Shown here: piece by piece, positions 48,697 to 59,400 of the stretch
Layout of the letters: each line of letters begins with the position of its first letter
Position numbering within the stretch: position 1 is the stretch's first letter
Assembly: GCA_029379385.1 (NCBI GenBank)
Contig: CM055612.1
Span: 1,736,001 to 1,800,000 of the forward strand
Direction: 5' to 3'
DNA length: 64,000 nt
DNA from: Quillaja saponaria
Taxonomy: Eukaryota > Streptophyta > Magnoliopsida > Fabales > Quillajaceae
Program-made: the position numbers and the translations under genes
The notes under the pieces: model-generated
The model's database searches: none
What the model was told of the DNA's origin: nothing
Seen by the model: the letters and a program-made list of their open reading frames with translations, nothing else

Positions 48697-49250
48697 AAGG
48701 TCACTTCATTTATGGATGTGGGAGGACAATGCATTCTAAGAAGCACATAAGATATGATATGGATGTTAAATCTTAACACAGGAACACAATATAAGATACC
48801 ATGCGGATATGTAAATTCTCAAAAAAACTTGAAGACACCATACCCGAGTAACAGGTTTGTTTAAAAACACATTTGTTTATTTATCAAATAAAATAGAACA
48901 CTTTAACGACTTTTTTATTTATGATTTTTTTTAACCAGCACTTTTAGTCTTGTTCCACACGTGCCGAAAGTAAATCTAAAGAGTGTCAGTGTCTGAAACT
49001 CGTTGGACAATGTACTGGAGTTCTCAGGAAAGTGCCTGTGCTTCATAGGTTCAAAAAACTATGTCAAGTCTCTAGGAAAATAAGAGAGGTGATAGGTTCC
49101 AATAACTATGACAAGTCTCATAGAAACTGAGAGGTGATAAAGGAAAAAGAGAAAGACTCTAATAGAGGGAACACTGCAAATTTGCTTGGTCCATTATCTT
49201 TCCAAACAAATTCAACAATGAAATAACAAAACACGAAGAAAGAGAGTACC
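48697..49250. other. Spacer between F-box remnant and the small gene
   Basis: Includes two near-identical short pieces (AGGTGATAGGTTCCAATAACT near 49087, and a TAGGTTC word near 49046). No F-box exon was found here in any frame. Confidence 0.35.
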
Positions 49251-50061
49251 TCATGATGAAGACCAGTGCCAGAGATAATTTGTACTAACTTGCTGGATTC
49301 TTTCAGGAACTTCTACAGCCGTGGTTAAGAATTCTTGTGGAAACAGTGACATAAATTGTCACGAAATAAACAAAGGTCGTGAAATTATAATAAATTGGAA
49401 TTAATGAAAAAAATCATGCTAGCATGCCAAAAACTCATTCACCATGATCTATTTTTTGGACTTCGGATCTCTTTCATTTTTCTCACAAGTATTTGCTCAA
49501 AAAATCAGGGACATATCCTTTTTTTCTTCCTCAGGGTGAAATTAAATCCCTTATACTCCATCTGATATGTTATATCAATTAATTGAAACTAAAAAGCACA
49601 ATCACAAATGGCGTGTTATTAATCCTAAATATTCTACCAGGGCTAAGTGCTTCAGTCTTGGGATTTGATTTCTTGTAATTTGTGGGCTGGAGATCTATCT
49701 GAGGTCCACATGGCACTTCAATTTCACTGCAGGTGTAAGAGTGCAGACATTAGCACACCATTACTCAGTTGAACCAATTCTATACATAAATGACGAAACG
49801 GAAAAACTAAAATAAGGAAGCAAAAAATTTACGTGTATACGAAGAAAAAAAAAACAATAAATTTCTTAAGATGCTTACTGTTACATGGATGGAATTGCCT
49901 TAGTAAGCCAAATTCAGAAAGCTTCTATAAGTCTCCCCCTATTCATATTTTGGCATGTACAATGTACCAGATAAAGGTCTTTCAGAAGCAGTGACAGTGC
50001 TTAAGGAAAACTTAAATTAAATTATTACTTACATTCTTCTAATTTCAGATATAATCTTCAT
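49251..50061 (-). CDS. Possible 66-residue protein encoded by three tiny exons
   Basis: Found by reading splice signals rather than long open frames. Minus-strand coding exons are 50061-50033 (29 nt), 49726-49638 (89 nt) and 49333-49251 (83 nt). The sum is 201 nt, exactly 67 codons with TGA, and phases join as AT|T and G|AA. Donors are GTAAGT and GTAGAA; acceptors are CCTGCAG and CCACAAG. The product is hydrophilic: it begins MKIISEIRRIEIEVPC, contains PQIDLQPTNYKKS and AVEVPERIQQV, and ends NYLWHWSSS. A 5' UTR acceptor (TGCAG|GGGC) lies just before the ATG, and a donor follows the stop, so there may be flanking non-coding exons. It lies just past the 3' end of OSB on the same strand, so an alternative OSB tail is also possible. 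I do not recognise the family. Confidence 0.5.
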
Positions 50062-50330
50062 GCCCCTGCATTAAAAAGATTGAACATATAGCTAAATTTC
50101 AAGAATTATGTATCAGGTAGTGCTTCTGACACTTCAAGCTGCATCTGCCACCACTGACCATGATGATTTCAATTCCTTCACGTTGTTATTATTCCAACCA
50201 TCACCAACTTACAGAAACCTAGTATAGAATTTTGGAGTTCAATTTAGCAGAAGCAACAGGAGCCACAGGCACAAAGCTTTCTTGCTATGAGGATCCATTC
50301 CCATATCATCCTCTATCTTAATGCTTGTAC

Positions 50331-51824
50331 CTACTCATCATAAACCCAAGTAGAGACACGAGAATGAGAATGTAAATGCTTGCCCAGGCCATGCTCCACC
50401 ATTTTCATGTCAAACAATTGGAGTTGTCTTTTAACCCATGGAGGGTCATTCCGGTTTAGCCATAGACCTTCACCAGTATCCTTGTGCTTAAAATCTGGTT
50501 GTCTTGGATTGACCTTACGCTTCCTACAATCCCACCATACATGTGGGTTGGTGAAAAACACTTGCCACAAGTAAATCTTGTTGTTGTATGTTTCTAGGTC
50601 AGCTTCACCTATATTTGACACAATACAAAAAAAGAAGACAATTGATTAGCACATTCCAAGAAAACATATAATTCAATCTCAGAACTCAAATTAATTGAGA
50701 ACTCATATCTGAACATAGATTAACTCCAACTACTCATCTGGCAAGCACTTAAGCTCATCTTCTGATTTGGTCTAGGATTTACAACAGAATATTGATGTGC
50801 CAACAATATAAACTACAGACATCTATAGCAGGATCCAAAGTGTTGACTTGATTATGTATGAACAGAACATAACATCTTCCTGCAATCCCTGTCGTAACTG
50901 ATCTCTGTCTTTTATACAACTCAACATTACCAATAAGCTCATTTGTAGCCATAAAATGATGTCATTTTTATAATTTTATCTTTGTGTTTCCCATTAGTTC
51001 AAGACAAAAAAAGAAAACCAAAGATTATTGCGATATACATAGATCACCAACTAAAACAAGGGACAGTACCCCCATTAGATTCTGATTCCTCATACTCTTG
51101 GTAGCCTAGGCTTTGACCATGTTGGGCAACATAATTTAATCCTTTTACAATAACCTGTACAGAAATAAAGGACAAAAGACGTAAACAAATAAAATATATA
51201 ATGTGAAGACAGACAATGGAGCTCGCTAGATTATGAATTCCATTAATGATTTCGGTTATACAAATCCATCCAGTTCTGCATAAAAAACCTAATAAATCCC
51301 CCAAGAACTCCGGCAATGAACAAAACAGGGACTTAAACACAACGTGACAGACTTACCAAACTGTATTCAGTTCTGCAATTAGCCAAACCTTGCATCTTCA
51401 TGCAAATAGCATTTTGCACAAGGGAACCCAGATATATTCATGAAATTATTTTAGGGTCTTTCTAATGAGTGCTCAAAGAACACTTGTTAAGATTCCATAA
51501 ATAGAAAGTTTGTAGCAATTAATATGGCAGTTTACCACAATTTCGGTGCTATTTAATGCATATATTGCTACTTTTAGAAAGTTTCAATTTCCAAATTCCA
51601 TATTTTTATGCATCTTAACAAATTCCCTTAGGGCACCCGTTAGAAAAACCCATGATTTTAATCGAACATGTACTCATATCTATCACGTTTTAGCACACAT
51701 AGTTAGTGCAGGTAGCTAATTCACATTAAATACCAAGGAAGGTTAGTCATTATTTGGGTGATAAGAGATTAAGGACACAGTAGATGACGGCATCTGCATG
51801 ATATTCATAACTTGGTGCTTTAAA

Positions 51825-51864
<40 letters not shown>

Positions 51865-53175
51865 ATGTAGTTGCCATATCATAAATTTTCTAAATTCAGA
51901 TGAAAGTGCAGCAAGAATGAGTAAGTTACTAAGAGCAAGAATTGTGGTTAAGATTAGGCCAGACCCATGATATGAAACATTCAAGGAAATATTTGCAATA
52001 GTTAGGTAGGTCAGGGGACATCACAATCACACCAGAAAAATAGAGAAGCTACAAATTAATCAGAATTACAGAGAGTAACAAAGTCATTATAGTAAGAATT
52101 GAAACATCCAAAAAGCAACTATAGCAATTGGATGAAAATAAAATATGAACCTTGTAATGAACTGTGGGGTTTCCACTTCCATCATCCTTCACATAAGACT
52201 TTAAACAACCAGAAACATAGATGAACTCATTCTGTTTCAGGTGCTTAAAGGCTATTTCTGCCATCCTATCCCACATCAGCAGTAATACCCTGGTCAAAGT
52301 GTTCAACATTATGGTTTTTAGTATCAAACAACTAGCTAACTAAGACATAAAATCTGTATAAAGTATTTACTAATTTATAATATATGTTGTGAGTTGTGAA
52401 CAATGTCTAGAGAACTACCCTGATTGAGATGAAACGTGGCAGAGAAAAATGGACCACTATACACAGTATGTACTTGGTTCAGACCTCAGCCAATAAGTCA
52501 CCAAATGTATAAACTCTATTCTGGGTAATCAGTAATGTATTGATAGACTCCATAATCATGAATTACATCCTATCATGGTGCTGATGTTGCTAAAAAAAAT
52601 TGCAAATGGAAATTGCTTGTTCTGAAATGTATTCGACGGCCTTTCATTGCTGCATAAAATACTATTCACTATCTTACAATTTGTTAGTCATAATCAGAAG
52701 CTTGTGCAAGCCCTAATCTAGTTTCAATGTTTAATTTGGTAAAATTATTTAATTCTCTGCGATATTTAGGTTATGGATTTCAATTCAAAAAAATAAATAA
52801 ACCTCACCTAAACGATGAGCTCTTAGACTCACTGGTGGGTCGGACGCTTAGCTGAGAGTAAACACCAAACCTACCAGTCTTCGTGTTTAGCACCTGAGGT
52901 GCGCGTGCCACCGACCCAATGAAGCTGACGGAGTTCTCCAACTGACGAATCCACTCAATGTCACGCCACTTCATATCGGACAAATTAATAGTCGTCGGAC
53001 GCTGAAATTTGAGGGCGTGCAGGTAAACTGCGCTTCCACCTTCCGAAACATCGTCGAATGAATTCCACAATTTAGGGTTAGCAACCGAGTGAGATGAAAA
53101 GGGATGGAGCCTTTGCTGACATGACGGAATCGCTTTGTTGACTAATCCGAGAAGACGGAGCACCTTCATGGACAT
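50331..53175 (-). CDS. OSB1: Organellar single-stranded DNA-binding protein (OSB1-like)
   Basis: Plant organelle ssDNA-binding protein that limits recombination in mitochondrial DNA in Arabidopsis. Minus-strand exons are 53175-52808, 52289-52151, 51154-51070 and 50608-50331, giving 289 residues with closed phases. The N terminus MSMKVLRLLGLVNKAIP is basic and hydrophobic, as expected for an organelle signal. An OB-fold-like SSB region follows, with NSVSFIGSVARAPQV, FRVLLLMWDRMAEIAFKHLK and YVSGCLKSYVKDD. The C-terminal PDF motif (about residues 207-248) has LWQVFFTNPHVWWDCRKRK then NPRQPDFKHKDTGEGLWL; only one PDF copy is present. Intron 2 (51155-52150) holds an (AT)n(GT)n repeat at 51825-51864. 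The start ATG at 53175 is followed by a second in-frame ATG at 53169. The position next to the serpin gene matches Arabidopsis At1g47720. Confidence 0.93.
51825..51864. repeat. (AT)n(GT)n compound microsatellite
   Basis: An AT run of about 16 bases passes directly into a GT run of about 24 bases inside OSB intron 2. It is a likely polymorphic marker. Confidence 0.85.
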
Positions 53176-53413
53176 CGACAATGTATAAGTATGTATATTT
53201 GATTATCAGTATTCTGGCGACGGTGATCAAGCTTTTTCCGGCGGAATTTGAACGAATAACTTGAGCGGGTTCCGCCGGGAAACTAAGGACGTGGTGTTTG
53301 CAACTAAACATGACACGAGGTTTATTACAAGGGGAATGTGGAGCTGTGATTAGGATTCAGGGGCTGTGCTTGTCTGCTTCATTAGGGCCCGACTATTATC
53401 AGGGTTGCCTAAG

Positions 53414-53947
53414 TGTCACGGGCCGACTTTGCTAGCACGCAAAGACGCCTATGTAGCACTTGTTAACCCCTCGTGGGTAGCAAGTCAGCTTCTCCAATGC
53501 CCCTCGGGTGTCAACCCGCAAGCTAGTGTGCAACAATGTAAGCAAGAAAGCAAATACAACACAGTTTGCAAGAAAGGGCTTCAACTTCTCATTAATTGAA
53601 AAACGATCAAATTACAATGCTATCAAAATGCTCTCGACATGGCTACGACATAGGCAAATGGCTTGGTGTAGGGGGAGTTACAAGCAACACCAAGACCTTT
53701 GACACTCATCCGACAAGCTCGTGTACAACTTTGATTTTCTCACATATACACCCCCTAAAGAGCTTTTTGCGCCATAACCCCTCTGGCAGGAGGGAACATC
53801 ATATTTCCCAGTTGCCCGACTACCCCTGGCTACCTATTTACAGAAATGCCACACTGTGTCATGACATATGCCTAGCTACCCACAACGTGCCCATCACAAG
53901 GCAAGCGGCCATGTGCGACATGCACTGGACAAGCTTGGGTTGTGACA
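53414..53947. mobile_element. Solo LTR
   Basis: A 534-bp segment beginning TGTCACGGGCC and ending GGGTTGTGACA, so its ends are TGTCAC/GTGACA inverted repeats with the canonical TG...CA. A CTAAG target duplication is at 53409-53413 and 53948-53952. It has no internal coding region or second LTR, so it is the product of LTR-LTR recombination. It is GC-richer than its surroundings. It lies 239 bp upstream of the OSB start. The retroelement family (Gypsy or Copia) cannot be told from the LTR alone. Confidence 0.85.
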
Positions 53948-54115
53948 CTAAGCCCATCCACAAGAATACTATGGATTAAATTTTCATATTTTATGTGAAA
54001 TTTAAACGTTCACATTAGATTATGATTTGATTCAATCTATTATTGTTCCAAACTTATACTAAATGTAATATTATTTTAACATATTTATATTTTAGAGTAT
54101 AATATAAATGATTTA

Positions 54116-54303
54116 TTTAACGGGTATCTAAATGATATTTGTTAAGTTTTTATAAAAAGAAAACTTGTAATATTAACTACGATAATTGGTCAATTTATGT
54201 GCTACTTATTGTATAAATTAGTACTAGTACAAAATTTCAAATTTTAACAACTATATGTATATTTATTGTAGCTTAACAAATGTCATTTAGACACCCGCTA
54301 AAA
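54116..54303. mobile_element. Short TIR element (MITE-like)
   Basis: The ends are near-perfect inverted repeats of about 31 bp: TTAACGGGTATCTAAATGAT followed by ATTTGTTAAG at 54117-54146, and its complement form CTTAACAAATGTCATTT then AGACACCCGCTAA at 54272-54302. It is AT-rich, non-coding and about 188 bp long. No clear target duplication was found. Confidence 0.6.
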
Positions 54304-54439
54304 AAACCTTAATATAAATAATTCAACTTTCTTTATATTTTTTAAATTAATAAATAAATTAGTTTGTCTCAAGTCAACTCAACTAAATCTTAAATCTTAA
54401 AATAGTTGGGTTGACTATACGAATCATTTTTCTCTATTT

Positions 54440-55110
54440 GCATCGATCTGAGACAATATTTTTAGTAATCTCTAAAATAACCATATATTTCTCGGTGACT
54501 GTCCCATATAAGTTTAGGTATCTCCTTACCACATCTAACACGTGACACTTGTATCAAGTCGCATTTCTTAATTAATGCGTTTATTGACTTTGGATATGTC
54601 CAAATAAACGTAGGTGATTATCTCTCATTTTCTTTTCAATAGGTGCTACTTCCACCTTCTTATAGATCTTCTCATTCCTTATTCTATCATTTATTGCACC
54701 CATCTCAACATTCTTATTTTGGCTACTCCCATTTTATGCGAGTGTTGCTTCTTAATTGCTTAATATTCAGTATCATACAGCATAACTGGTCTCACTGCCG
54801 TCCTGTAAAATTTTTCTTTCAATTTATTCGGAATTTTATGATCACATTAAACTTTCAAAGCATTTCGCCACTTCACCTACCCTGCTTTGATTCTGTAATT
54901 TACATCATGCTCAATAATGTAATCTTTTTGTATAAAGGAACTTAAATACTTAAACACATCATTTATAGGGATTGTCTAACAGTCCAATATTATTTTATTC
55001 GGTCCTTCTTTAGTTTCACTGAAATCACACTCCATATACTCAGTTTTTGTCCAACTCAATCTAAGGCCTCTAGATTCTAACACATTCCTCCACCCTGTCT
55101 CATTTATTAA
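54440..55110 (-). mobile_element. RTE-like LINE reverse-transcriptase relic
   Basis: The minus strand contains, in order, parts of a plant RTE-type LINE: GWRNVLESRGLRLS, TKTEYMECDF, MLYDTEYQAIKKQHS and KMRMLRW, separated by frameshifts and stops. It represents the 3' part of the polymerase region. The order is correct, but the fragment is clearly dead. Confidence 0.6.
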
Positions 55111-56491
55111 AAATATAAAAACAGTCAAGAAAGAATATGGCTCAACTGGCATGATACTAAAATTTAGGTGTCTTTATTAATTGAATTCAACATAAATTAT
55201 AGGATTTAAATGTAATTATGAGAAAAAATAGTAAATAAAAATACGTTCAGACATATATTTCCTCTTATTGACAGTTTATTTACTTCAAGTTAAAGTGTTA
55301 CGATACAATTGTAGGTTCATTGTTCAAGGGATTCAGACTTGCTTTTGAATATAATTGTCAAGCAATTGAAGGGCTAGATTTTCCCTCCCCCTATCTTGTT
55401 CTCTGTATTTTATTTCCCTCTCTCAACTTTCGATAAATTCTTATTACAGGTATGTTTTGGTTTTTACCCTTAACAAAAAGTTAGTCTAATTGTTCACTAC
55501 CGACTCCATGACGATGAATTTCAGTTAAATTTTTTTTTTTTTTGTTGATCTTGATTATAGTTTGATTTATGTTTCAATTACTTATTATTATTTTAATTTG
55601 TATCTTTGAGCATGTTTTCAAGATTAAGCATATAAGATTCTTAATGTTAAAATTACATTTTTATAAGTTATTTTTTTGTTTTACAATTTAAAAATACTAA
55701 AATAAAAAATAAATCCTTGCATTGCACATACGGATACATCTAGTTTATTTTATATTCTATAAGTCGCCTAAGACTCGTTAAAAATTAAAGTTTATAGTAA
55801 AATACTTTGTTAATAAAAAATAGTGTTGAGCGAGTCCCTTATTATTATTTTTATCAAATTATATAAAAATTAATGATATTTTAACAAAGCAAAGTGGTTA
55901 AAAAAAACTTTAATATTTTATGGAAGGTAGTGGAATGTAGGCATAGATTTATACCCTTCAGTTAACAATTGCTGAGATCCCCAGTCAAGTAGTGCCAAGT
56001 ATCACATGTAGATTTGGTCAACCTTGACAAAACGATCTCTCATCTTCTCCAGTTTATTAAACTAATAATTTTATTAAACTAATCATTTTATTAAACTAAT
56101 CATTTTATTAAACTAATCATTTTATTATTACTAATTCATCGTCCTTAATTGTTGTTTATTTCTCCTTCTTTCCTCCTTTGTGAATTGTGGGTCACTTAAT
56201 TGACAAATTCTCACCGTCGTGTTTTTGACTCCGAGTTCTCCACCAAACAAAAAAAGTCCAGATGAAGGATTCAGATAAGGATTAGTGTTAGACTTTGGGT
56301 TCCAAACGAGGATGCAACTTGTTGACCATATTGTTTTGGAGAAATTCAAAGCATAACCTTGCAAAATTGGAAAAAACAATCACACGGACAAAAATTAAAC
56401 AAAAGAAACCTCGTAGCTGTTTCCCATACAACCTCACAAAAATGACGACTTTAACAATAATACCTCATACCTCAGTTTCCCAACGACTGAA
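55111..56491. other. AT-rich spacer before the MAPKKK gene
   Basis: Contains a 17-bp tandem repeat at 56056-56126 and the presumed promoter and 5' UTR of the kinase gene. No gene was recognised. Confidence 0.4.
56056..56126. repeat. 17-bp tandem repeat, about four copies
   Basis: The unit TTAAACTAATCATTTTA is repeated with one early variant (TAATAATTTT). AAACTAAT starts at 56059, 56076, 56093 and 56110. Confidence 0.85.
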
Positions 56492-59400
56492 ATGCATCTT
56501 TCTCACAAACCCACTGCCTCCTCTTCTTCTTCTTCTTTGCCATCTCCGTCTTCTTTTATATCTGGGGTGAACCATGTTAATGGTGATGGCAATGATTATA
56601 ATTTTATTGGGAATAAAGGGCAATCCTTCACGCAGCGTAGGCTTACTCGGCAGAGGAAGCTCCGGCACCTTAGCGACCACGACCTTGGCTGGTATATGAG
56701 GGTGACTTCGACTTCGTTGCCGGCTTCTCCTGAATCGACTCGAAGGTCTTCGTCACCGGCTAGCTCGGACCACTGGTCGTATTCCGCTGTGCCGCAACCG
56801 TTGCCGCTTCCTGAATTTTCGTTGACTCGGAGACCGGAGTCAACGGTTTCGCATTCGCATTCGGGGCAGGCTCAACTCAGGTCTCCCCCACAAGAACATC
56901 CCGGCGCTGCTCTTGGGAGGTAATGCTTAAACTTATTCTGTTAAATTGGGTGGAACCACTTTATAAAATCACAATAATAAAAGCTTATATTAGTGAATAT
57001 GTAATTAATGGTGTAGTTTGTATTCGAAGTAAAAGCAGTAAGACTGAAAATTTTGTTCATATGATCAAATTCCTGACGTTCATTTCCTCCTTACAGTTTT
57101 AGAGACTTGCTATTCAAATTTTAAGTTGTTGTTCGTTTGTTAAATATTCCTAATCTTGCTAAAACAACAATCTATTGGTGTCCCCCCAATACCCTAACAT
57201 TCAGGACTCATATGCACATGAGAATTACACAAGATGATTGTTTATGTCGTTGACTTTTTATAATTGTTTTCTTCAAACCATCAGGAAAAATGGAGATCAT
57301 GTTTCCACAAAATCAAAATCTTCAGGCAATTATAAATATTCCCATGATTTAACTGTTGACGAGGCAAAATACAATTTGGGGGTGAAAATTCCAGCTGCAA
57401 GTATTTCATCAAATGATTTATCAAGTCCTGTTGCCCCTCGAAAATTCAGTAGAGGGGACGTTTTTCCTTCATACGTTGCCAAGAATTCAGCCAACAGTTT
57501 AAATAATAACAGTAAAGGATTCTCTCAAGATGTAACTGTTGACGAGGCAAAATACAATTTGAGGGTGAAAATTCCAGCTGCGAGTATTTCATCAAATGAG
57601 TTATCAAGTCCTGTTGCCCCTCGAAAATTCAGTAGAGGGGACGTTTTTCCTTCATACGTTGCCAAGAATTCAGCCAACAGTTTAAATAATAACAGTAAAG
57701 GATTCTCTCAGGATGTAGACATTGAAGCTATCAACTATAACTCGAGGCGGCATTCTTCTGTCAGGAGTGCTCCAACAAGTGTTTTCTCCAGTCCTACTGC
57801 TAGCCCTCGCAGATCAAGCAATGTGGAGTTCTTTCCTCTTTCATGTGGAGTTTGTTGTGAATTTCAGAATAACCATGCTGGTTGTTCTTCTAAAAAAGAA
57901 TCTCCGGTTAAAACTCAGCGCAGTGCAGGTCATTCTCCACTTCATAGCCCAACAGGCCATGGTTACTACCTCAATCCCAAAAGTCAAGAGGGAGTTGCTA
58001 TACATCAGCACCATAAATTGGTTAACATGGAATGGCCTGAAAATAATAGTCATGTTGCTGCACAATGTGCACATCCATTGCCTCTTCCTCCTAGAGCTAT
58101 CTCACCAGTACAATCATCTATTCAACCTCAATCAGCAGTTGTGCATCATACTTTAGAAAACCCTTTTGTTTCTTCAATGAAAGGCCAATGGCAGAAAGGA
58201 AAACTTATTGGACGTGGTACTTTTGGAAGTGTTTATATGGCAACAAACCTGTACGGAACTATTCTTAAGTTTTCTGCAATGTATTTCTTCTCTTTCATCT
58301 TTATTTACCATGCAGCTCCTATTCATCTGACAGGGAGACTGGAGCCTCATGTGCTATGAAGGAGGTGGATCTCATTCCTGATGATCCTAAATCGGCAGAA
58401 TGCATAAAGCAGTTGGAGCAGGTTCTTCTTTCGAGTCCTTTATATTAAATTATGGCATTGTTGCAGTTGTTTATAGTGGTCGACCTTGTAATTTATCTAG
58501 CGCAGAATAAAAAACTTACTATTACAAGATACAATATTGTTTTAATGAAAGTCTTGTGAAGGTAGTAAACATTGAAATAATTGATAAAACTTCATATATA
58601 ACTAGCACTATTACATAGATTCTGACTCTGAGTGTCTCCCTTCACAATTGACATACAGTTGGGAGTCGAACAACCCCAATAGCACCAGAAAGTAAAGTTC
58701 TAATGTAATTGGGAAATGAGTTTATATCATAAATGTTTGTCTTGAACTGTTCATGATTTGTTTTCTGCTCCAATAAGTTTTGCAGTCAGCCTGCTTTCTT
58801 AATACACTAGGAATACTGGAAAGCTTTAACTGTCTGAAGGGCAGAATACGACCTTCATAATCTGTAGTTTGTCTACTGACTGTTGTCATGGATTCTTCTC
58901 TGTTTGTAATATGTGTCTTCCATTGTTCTGACGACCAGTATAAAACATTGAAGGTTTTTGTTCTTACAAAGAAAAAGGTGAATTAGCAAATAGAACAGTT
59001 TCCTTTTTTCAGTTTCTAATATGTGTCTTCCATTGTTCAGTTTCCTTTTTTCATTTCCTGTTTGTAGGCTAGCATTAAGCTGATTTTTGCTTTACTAAAT
59101 AACAAAGACATTATCATTCTACTTAATTATGCTAGTCAGAACAGTTTTTTTATGAACTTTGAATTCCAGTTCAAGTTACATACTTTTTCTTTAAGTTTGT
59201 TTGTCATTTTCTTAGCTGAGACAACCAGAAATTGTATGTCAACAAGGTTTAGAGTTTCAGTTTAGACGTACTGCATTAAGTTTCCAAATACAGGATCTTA
59301 TCTGTTACTTGTTTCAGGAAATTAAAGTTCTCCGCCAACTGGATCATCCAAATATTGTGCGGTATTATGGAAGTCAAATAGTGAGTAAAATCTGTTTCTT

